From the NCBI GenBank assembly GCA_014526335.1, contig JACTAT010000010.1, forward strand, positions 1,110,290 to 1,174,289: 64,000 bases of DNA. Reading direction: 5' to 3'. This document shows positions 56,906 to 64,000 of the stretch, in pieces. The notes under the pieces were generated by a model, which saw nothing but the letters and a program-made list of their open reading frames with translations, was not told the DNA's origin and searched no databases. The number at the start of each line of letters is the position of its first letter. Positions within the stretch are counted from its first letter, which is position 1. Source of the stretch: Chrysaora quinquecirrha. Taxonomy: Eukaryota; Cnidaria; Scyphozoa; Semaeostomeae; Pelagiidae. The translations under genes were made by a program, and so were the position numbers.

Positions 56906-57461
56906 GGGCCCGAGTTGTCAAGAAGCACTCTCGTAGCGGTTGCCGAGAACTTTCGTTTTGTAAACGATTCTCATCTACAACAAATGCAATTCGGAAGTTA
57001 AACCGTTCCTTTTTTAGACATGAGAACCTTCGCACTGCTTTACTATTTCGGAATATATGTGTAAGAATCACAATTTTGGTTCATTTCATTTCATTTGGTT
57101 CATCGTGATCTAATAATAGGGATATCCTCACTCTATTAGAATTCATTGCTGTCTTATGAATGCATAAAGCATGAAGGTTAAAGCCAAACTTGTTTTCTTG
57201 TCTAATTACCTACCTCTGTGCATATATATTAACTTTTAAATTTTCATGCTAGTTTGTTATTACTACTATTATTTTACAATTATTTTCACTAGGCTATACT
57301 TTCATTTTTGACACCTTTTTTGTGAAACAAACTGAAACAATTTCACTATAACTTAACTTGTAATTTACTTCAAAGAACATTACATACACACTTACATGCA
57401 CATACATGCTTAGACTTAAGGTGAATTTGTGGGAATGAGTTAATACTGTATGTTTATTTAT
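56906..57461. other. Unassigned sequence
   Basis: No gene or repeat recognised. Confidence 0.4.
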
Positions 57462-58842
57462 TTGCCTTTTCCCTGTTGTTGTTCCGGCAATGGCTTTGTC
57501 ATTAAGCTCAAGCACTGATTTGAGTGAAGGACTGTTTTGACAAACGCTGTACCCTATAGGATCTGAATGCTTTACTGATATATAACTTTTGAGTGGGTTG
57601 ATGATAGACTATTGTTGTTATTTTTTTGACACCAAATAACGCAGTGACTATTTGAGCGGCAGCCGATCAGGCCTAAATGACGGACAGTCTATACTACGCA
57701 TGCGCAAATGCAGATAGGCATTTGGAGCCGAAAAAAATCTGCGAATGGCCAGACTTTGTTGTGGTCTCTACTCTCAAAAACTGAGTTTTTCTATTCAACT
57801 TGCTTGATGAAGTTTATGCATGAAAATTCTTCAATGATTTCTGGTGATTAAGAAGTGAAAATTCCTAACTTTGTTTGGGCATTCTAATTGGGAATTTTTT
57901 GGACGGGAATGGGCAGTGGAATTGGTAGTGCGATTAAAAAAGAATTTTCACGCGAGGGCCCACGCAAGTGCATGGTCTGGCTAGGCCATTTTCAGGGATC
58001 AGAAATTTCCAGAAATTTCCAGAAATTGGCAACTCAAGGTTCCAGAAAGTTTATAGCTTATTCATGCATTCTTTCTACGTCTTGAATATTTCCTTAGTCC
58101 ACGTTTCCATCCCATATGTCAGAGTAGGCATAATTACGGTCTCTAATATCTTAATTCTTATCGGTATTGCCATCTTCCCAACGTTATCTTCACTGCAATA
58201 TCTTCTTGCTGTTATTATCATGTGGTTGATTTTGTCATTTTTCTTTCTTATTTTCGTTTTATTATTACCTTTATTGTTAATCCATTGACCTAAGTATTTA
58301 GTTTCTTCTACTGACTTTATGTTTCCTTTTTGTACTCTTCTCGAGCCTCTTGGCTGCAATTTCTTGCGCATGCGTAACCAAGGCCTCTAGTCCCTATCAT
58401 GGCTCAACTAGTTTCATGACGTTGCCCCCCTAGTACAATGTCCTCTCAGAAGAAAACTGCCAAAACAAGCCAATCTTGGCAACCTTGAGGTCGGGGAACA
58501 TGCCCCAGACCCCCTTATTAGGAGCACCTCTAAACACTGTACGCCTCCGCCGCATTTATATTCAACTGTAGCATCAGTGTAACGTGATTATAAATTCTCA
58601 ACTGAAGTAGAGTTGCCAACCTAGTTATTTCCCCAGCTTTGCACCACTGGCTGTGCAAGAATTCCTGTCAAAATACTAAGAGAAGAATGAACTTGCCACG
58701 ACTGCTGCACTCGCACTGTGAAAGAAAGCGCCGAAGATAAAACGATAGAACAATAAGTCGCCTTAAATTTTGTGCCCCTTCCCCCGCCTAGTTGTATCCC
58801 CTTAAAAGAGGCCCTGTGCGTAATATAGACTGCCGGTCATTT
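57462..58842. repeat. Direct duplication, copy 1
   Basis: Nearly identical to 62620-64000 (differences I see: single-base indels in A runs near 57735 and 58680, one base near 58788). The pair is offset by 5158 bp. It includes most of the TIR element 57639-58890. Confidence 0.9.
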
Positions 58843-58890
58843 AGTTTTCACTAAGGCTTGACCGGCTGACGGCCAAATAGTCACTGCGTC
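57639..58890. mobile_element. 1.25-kb TIR element with 6-bp flanking repeat
   Basis: The inverted ends ACGCAGTGACTATTTG... match over about 75 bp with differences (shared inner word CAGTCTATA.TACGCA). CAAATA flanks both sides (57633-57638 and 58891-58896). No transposase; it carries a LINE RT scrap and the dispersed segment also found at 16617-16870. Confidence 0.7.
58075..58371 (-). pseudogene. LINE 5 RT C-terminal fragment (copy 1)
   Basis: The 98-codon frame reads GNIKSVEETKYLGQWINNKG, KINHMIITARRYCSED, then IRIKILETVIMPTLTYGMET, the region after the polymerase domain in L1/RTE/R2-like RTs. Catalytic blocks are missing. It lies within the TIR element. Confidence 0.7.
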
Positions 58891-58896
58891 AAATAA

Positions 58897-59281
58897 AATA
58901 CCCTAACGAAATATGTTCCCGCTTATAAAACAATTGAAAACAAGCATAACCCCAACCAAACACTGCCTGCCTGTTGAGAGATGGACAGCGCCTCCTGTCT
59001 CAAAAGAATAATTGCCTGTTTATTGAAGATTGAAAACAGTCTTAATCCAAAACAAACATTTTTCTTATCAAAACATGGAAGACAGTCATAACACTTCATC
59101 AAAAATTTCTCATGTTTTCATTTCTCATTGAACATTTCCCTTTTATTAAAATTTTATTAGAGGGGGTTAAAAACTGCCCCCATCGCAACCAAACATTCAG
59201 AATAATTCCAAAAGCAAAGGGCAAATTGTGGTAAAACTCCTGACTTTCATATAATAGTTATTGGAAAGATATTTTATTACT
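58897..59281. other. Decayed tandem-like sequence
   Basis: Scattered words such as 'TGCCTGTTTATTGAAGATTG' resemble the minisatellite at 61560-62190. No gene. Confidence 0.4.
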
Positions 59282-59289
59282 TCTGTTTT

Positions 59290-60406
59290 GGGTGTTCGAT
59301 ATTCACGGCCCCGGCCCTCGGGGCCCTCATTTTGGAGCAATTTACGGCAGGCAGGTTATGTGTGCTTAGGAGTGTGAATTGCCCCTTGATATTCAAACTC
59401 CGTTTCTTACTCGAGTATAAAGACGAAACAACTCATTTCCAACATATTCTTGTGTTGCTCTTAAAAATTTGGGCGATCGAAGGGCATTATTGTCTTGTAT
59501 AAAGAGATCTCCAGTGGGAAAAATTGTAAAGCGTGCTTTTTCATTCCACGATATGTAATATGTTTACGAAATTTGTACTGAAATATTATCACGGTATCAA
59601 ATCTGTGCTTTTGAAACTTGAGCTTCTTCAATGTTCAGATTACAAAAACCTGGAATTGAGCGGTGACCGCATGTCGCACAGAGAGCAAAAACATGTACAT
59701 TCAGTAAATCCTATTTTTATGGTAAGTCCTCGCAAGTAAAAAAGTGTTGAAAAACCCCAGGCTGATCTTTTCGTTAAAACAATGGCTATAACAGGAGCAA
59801 ATCATTGCTAATAAAAACCCTGGATAAAAAAATGGATATGCGATGCGAGGATGGGAGCGGGGATGCATGGTAATGCTTGATACTTCGACGCTACTTTTAA
59901 AAAATGTCAATCTAAAAATGCCCTTTCTGCGAGACTTACCATAAAAAAGTGGCTACAAGCATCGCTAGCAAAATTGGGGACACTACTGTATGTTACAAGT
60001 ATGTTTTACCTTGAAAACCCGGTCCCATTATAACATATTTAGGTAATTAGACCCCCCCCCCCGACTCAATGTTGGGACCACTGGCAACATCAGTTTCACC
60101 AACATTGAATTGGAGGGGGGAGGGGGTATGCGTCTTTAAAGCATTTTTTGCGAGGATTGTAGACATTGTAGATTAAGGTTTCTTATAAACATTTTCTCAT
60201 AAAAAAATGAACTTTGATTCTCGAATTCTAGGAATATAAAATGGCCTTTCTGCTCGGTTTCACCATAAAAACGTCTACTTTTCTTTGTTTTCACAAAACT
60301 TGAAGAGCTTGACGTGAAATATCACTAAAAATATAGGGGCCCCGAGGGCCCCGGGGGGCTCCAAAATGAGGGCCCCGAGGGCCGGGGCCGTGGATATCGA
60401 ACACCC
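59290..60406. mobile_element. 1.1-kb TIR element with 8-bp target duplication
   Basis: The inverted ends GGGTGTTCGATATTCACGGC match over ~48 bp with one difference, and are GC-rich inside (CCCCGGCCCTCGGGGCCC). An exact 8-bp duplication TCTGTTTT flanks it (59282-59289 and 60407-60414). No transposase; the interior has a C13 run and a stem-loop at 60050-60125. The 8-bp duplication with GGG start would suit hAT- or Merlin-like classes. Confidence 0.85.
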
Positions 60407-60501
60407 TCTGTTTTTATATATTTCATCATGTGACCTCCAGAAAACCATATTTGGAGAAATGCCAACAAAAACAACCTTATAACATAACATCCTGGAAACT
60501 G

Positions 60502-61495
60502 GCATACCGGAAAACCGGGACAGGTGACCCCAAGGTGGGACCCAGGGACGGGTGACCCCTAGGTGGGATTCCGGAACGGTTGACCCTTATGTGGGACCCC
60601 GGGACGCATTCCCCGTGAAACTTGCGTGATACTTTCAGAGCCAAATACCCCTCCCCGCGCTAATTCAAACCCCCAATACATTCGAACATTACCAATCCCT
60701 AACCATTTTGCCTTTTTCGCTTTCTATGCATAGCATCATTCTGATGGTAAAAAATACCCACTCCTAATCAAATACAAAGACTTTGTCGCAGAAAAAGGAG
60801 TCAGACTAGGTTATCAATATCATCAACATTTAGCAAAGCTTGTATTTCCGTAACAATTATAGTTTCTTAACAAAGCAGTTCATGTGAAGCTTTTTAAAAC
60901 TTGCAGACAGAGAAGAAGTTTCACGATTAATTTCATTTTTTCATCATACATGGACAAAAATGCACAGCATTCAAAAAGGAATGATTAAACCACACAGCAT
61001 CTGCATTTAAAGAATTGCCAATACTAGGATTAGCCTCTATCATCGAAATATAAACAGGGGAAAAAAGTTAGTTAACTATTTTTTATTTAGTTCATATTTG
61101 ATGTTGATGACAGTGGACATTTTTGTTTTGTTACAAGGACACAGTTATATGATTGTAGCTTATAGTAGATAATCTTTCCCTTGCTTCTGGATTAACTTTG
61201 TTAAACTTTTTTCGATGGTATTGTGAGAATTTGTCTTCGAATTTAAAATAAAGCCCCGAGCCCACCTAGGGGTCCCCTGTCCCGGGGTGCCACCTAGGGG
61301 TCACCCGTCCCGGGGTCCCACCTAGGGGTCACCAATCCCGGGGTCCCACCTAGGAGTCACCCGTCCCGGGGTCCCACCTAGGGGTCACCCGTCCCGGGGT
61401 CCCACCTAGGGGTCACCAATCCCGGGGTCCCACCTAGTAGGTCACCCGTCCCGGGGTCCCACCTAGGGGTCCCACATCCCAGTTTTCCAGTATGC
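60502..61495. mobile_element. ~1-kb element with tandem-repeat TIRs
   Basis: The ends GCATAC(C/T)GGAAAAC(C/T)GGGA are inverted at 60502 and 61495, followed inward by 28-bp units (GGGACGGGTGACCCCTAGGT) in opposite orientation: about 4 on the left and 8 on the right (61255-61480). TGGAAACT and TGAAAACT lie near the outer ends, a possible diverged 8-bp duplication. The interior is A/T-rich with no gene. Confidence 0.65.
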
Positions 61496-61559
61496 TCTGA
61501 AAACTTGTCCAAATTCAATAAACAATACATAAATTGATTTGTCTTCACAGGTGTTTATT

Positions 61560-62190
61560 AAAAGATGGAAAAAAACCTGTTGCAACACAACAAACATTCA
61601 ACGTTTATCGAATGACGGGGGAAACCATTACACTGCAAGCATTACACCGCAAGCCTTTACCCCCAAAAAAATTCCCCCTTTCTTAAAAGATGAAAAGAAT
61701 ACCCATTACCCCTGAACAAATATTGCCCGTTTATTAAAAGACAGAAACAAAGCCTTTACCCCCAACAAACATTCCACGTTAATTGAAAGATGGAAAGAAT
61801 ACCCATTACCCCTGAACGAATATTGCCTGTTTATTAAAGGATGGAAACGAACCCTCTACCCCCAACAAACATTCCCTGTTTATTAAAAGAGGAATAAGAC
61901 ACCTCTTAGCCCTCAACAAATTGCCAGTTTATTAAAGAATGGAAACAAAGCCTTTACCCCTGCAAACATTGTCTGTTTATTAAAAGATGAATAGGATACC
62001 CGTTACGCCTTAACAAAAATTGCCAGTTGATTATAGGACAGAAACAAAGCGTTAACCCCTAACAAACATTCCCCGGTTATTGAAAGATGGAAAGAATACC
62101 CATTACCCCTGAACGAATATTCCTCGTTTGTTAAAGGACAGAAACAAAGCCTTTACCCCTAACAAACATTGTCCGTCTATTAAAACTTGG
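61560..62190. repeat. ~60-bp degenerate minisatellite
   Basis: Repeated 'TTACCCC(C/T)AACAAACATT', then 'GTTTATTAAAAGATGGAAA' over 600 bp. Confidence 0.8.
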
Positions 62191-62619
62191 AAAAGGCTGT
62201 AGGTCGTTGGTTGGCAAAATAACGTAGCTACATAGGTATGCTGTTGGTTGTAGGCTGTAGGTTGAAGGTTCTGGACAGTAGGTCGTAGGTTGGCAAAAAA
62301 ACGTAGCTACATACATATGCTGTAGGTTGTAGGTCATAGGTTGGTAAAATAACATAGCTACATAGGTATGCTTTTGGTTGTAGGCTGTAGGTTGAAGGTT
62401 CTGGACAGTAGGTCGTAGGTTGGCAAAATAACGTAGCTACATACATATGCTGTAGGTTGTAGGTCATAGGTTGGTAAAATAACATAGCTACATAGGTATG
62501 CTTTTGGTTGTAGGCTGTAGGTTGAAGGTTCTGGACTGTAGGTCGTAGGTTGGCAAAATAACATAGCTACATAGGTATGCTTTTGGTTGTAGGCTGTAGG
62601 TTGAAGGTTCTGCTGTAGG
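62190..62619. repeat. ~130-bp minisatellite (TAGGTCGTAGGTTGGCAAAA)
   Basis: Three to four units with 'GTTGGCAAAATAACGTAGCT', 'ACATAGGTATGCTTTTGG' and 'GTAGGTTGAAGGTTCTGG'. The four minus-strand ORFs here are repeat translations and not genes. Confidence 0.9.
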
Positions 62620-64000
62620 TTGCCTTTTCCCTGTTGTTGTTCCGGCAATGGCTTTGTCATTAAGCTCAAGCACTGATTTGAGTGAAGGACTGTTTTGACA
62701 AACGCTGTACCCTATAGGATCTGAATGCTTTACTGATATATAACTTTTGAGTGGGTTGATGATAGACTATTGTTGTTATTTTTTTGACACCAAATAACGC
62801 AGTGACTATTTGAGCGGCAGCCGATCAGGCCTAAATGACGGACAGTCTATACTACGCATGCGCAAATGCAGATAGGCATTTGGAGCCGAAAAAATCTGCG
62901 AATGGCCAGACTTTGTTGTGGTCTCTACTCTCAAAAACTGAGTTTTTCTATTCAACTTGCTTGATGAAGTTTATGCATGAAAATTCTTCAATGATTTCTG
63001 GTGATTAAGAAGTGAAAATTCCTAACTTTGTTTGGGCATTCTAATTGGGAATTTTTTGGACGGGAATGGGCAGTGGAATTGGTAGTGCGATTAAAAAAGA
63101 ATTTTCACGCGAGGGCCCACGCAAGTGCATGGTCTGGCTAGGCCATTTTCAGGGATCAGAAATTTCCAGAAATTTCCAGAAATTGGCAACTCAAGGTTCC
63201 AGAAAGTTTATAGCTTATTCATGCATTCTTTCTACGTCTTGAATATTTCCTTAGTCCACGTTTCCATCCCATATGTCAGAGTAGGCATAATTACGGTCTC
63301 TAATATCTTAATTCTTATCGGTATTGCCATCTTCCCAACGTTATCTTCACTGCAATATCTTCTTGCTGTTATTATCATGTGGTTGATTTTGTCATTTTTC
63401 TTTCTTATTTTCGTTTTATTATTACCTTTATTGTTAATCCATTGACCTAAGTATTTAGTTTCTTCTACTGACTTTATGTTTCCTTTTTGTACTCTTCTCG
63501 AGCCTCTTGGCTGCAATTTCTTGCGCATGCGTAACCAAGGCCTCTAGTCCCTATCATGGCTCAACTAGTTTCATGACGTTGCCCCCCTAGTACAATGTCC
63601 TCTCAGAAGAAAACTGCCAAAACAAGCCAATCTTGGCAACCTTGAGGTCGGGGAACATGCCCCAGACCCCCTTATTAGGAGCACCTCTAAACACTGTACG
63701 CCTCCGCCGCATTTATATTCAACTGTAGCATCAGTGTAACGTGATTATAAATTCTCAACTGAAGTAGAGTTGCCAACCTAGTTATTTCCCCAGCTTTGCA
63801 CCACTGGCTGTGCAAGAATTCCTGTCAAAAATACTAAGAGAAGAATGAACTTGCCACGACTGCTGCACTCGCACTGTGAAAGAAAGCGCCGAAGATAAAA
63901 CGATAGAACAATAAGTCGCCTTAAATTTTGTGCCCCTCCCCCCGCCTAGTTGTATCCCCTTAAAAGAGGCCCTGTGCGTAATATAGACTGCCGGTCATTT
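62620..64000. repeat. Direct duplication, copy 2 (runs off the window)
   Basis: Second copy of 57462-58842, including the left TIR at 62797 with CAAATA at 62791-62796 and the LINE 5 fragment. The right TIR is beyond the window. Confidence 0.9.
63232..63528 (-). pseudogene. LINE 5 RT C-terminal fragment (copy 2)
   Basis: Encodes the same 98 residues as 58075-58371, with no difference that I can see, because it lies in the duplicated segment. Confidence 0.7.

Noticed and set aside
62131..62673. Four nested minus frames (QPTTY repeats)
   Set aside because: Minisatellite translations.
57462..64000. Paired direct repeats as LTRs of one LTR retrotransposon
   Set aside because: The repeats contain a LINE fragment and a TIR element, and the interval holds only minisatellites and MITEs, with no gag or pol.

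Overview
This is a stretch of animal nuclear genome. The best host-gene evidence is an alpha-type Cys-loop receptor (nicotinic acetylcholine receptor-like, minus strand). Its exons are scattered over about 29 kb, and its introns are packed with transposons. The mixture of elements (BEL/Pao, DIRS, CR1/L2-like LINEs, Ty3/Gypsy, Penelope with GIY-YIG, Tc1/mariner, hAT-like, a Mutator-like remnant and a HUH/SF3 Rep gene) together with the nAChR suggests a marine invertebrate. A cnidarian is my best guess, but that is inference from family make-up and no single marker proves it.

Layout: 1-5.4 kb is a BEL/Pao retrotransposon truncated at its 3' side. 5.7-8.4 kb is a decayed DIRS element, cut off by the 3' tail of a CR1-like LINE (8.4-11.7 kb). 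12.2-12.5 kb is a palindromic MITE. 12.7-14.2 kb is a Ty3/Gypsy integrase remnant followed by a ~43-bp tandem array. That array is split in two (14.2-14.4 and 23.0-23.2 kb) by a LINE, which itself encloses a TIR element (15.2-17.5 kb) and a Ty3/Gypsy fragment lacking recognisable LTRs (17.5-21.8 kb). 24.0-24.8 kb is a Penelope GIY-YIG remnant.

26.2-55.5 kb is the receptor gene on the minus strand. I recognise four exons from their coding similarity, consensus splice sites and matching phases: 55519-55383, 40186-40142, 37150-37041 and 27426-26166. Two of them are exactly 45 bp and 110 bp, which are the sizes of exons 3 and 4 in vertebrate nAChR genes. The signal-peptide exon was not found. The first intron read (27.4-37.0 kb) holds a ~6 kb TIR-bounded element carrying two convergent genes: a CRESS/parvovirus-like HUH-SF3 Rep with one in-frame stop, and an intact 360-aa Tc1/mariner-type DD34E transposase. 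A 1.7-kb hAT-like element with an 8-bp target duplication has inserted into it. The larger introns carry a LINE, a Mutator-like remnant, a second Penelope copy, five copies of a foldback repeat with tandem ~2-kb units, a 1.9-kb element with ~540-bp terminal inverted repeats, and a 2.2-kb TIR element.

56-64 kb is LINE scraps, minisatellites, two further TIR elements with visible target duplications, and a nearly identical direct duplication (57462-58842 and 62620-64000) that runs off the window edge. Apart from the receptor and the Tc1-type transposase, almost every coding region here is a broken transposon gene.
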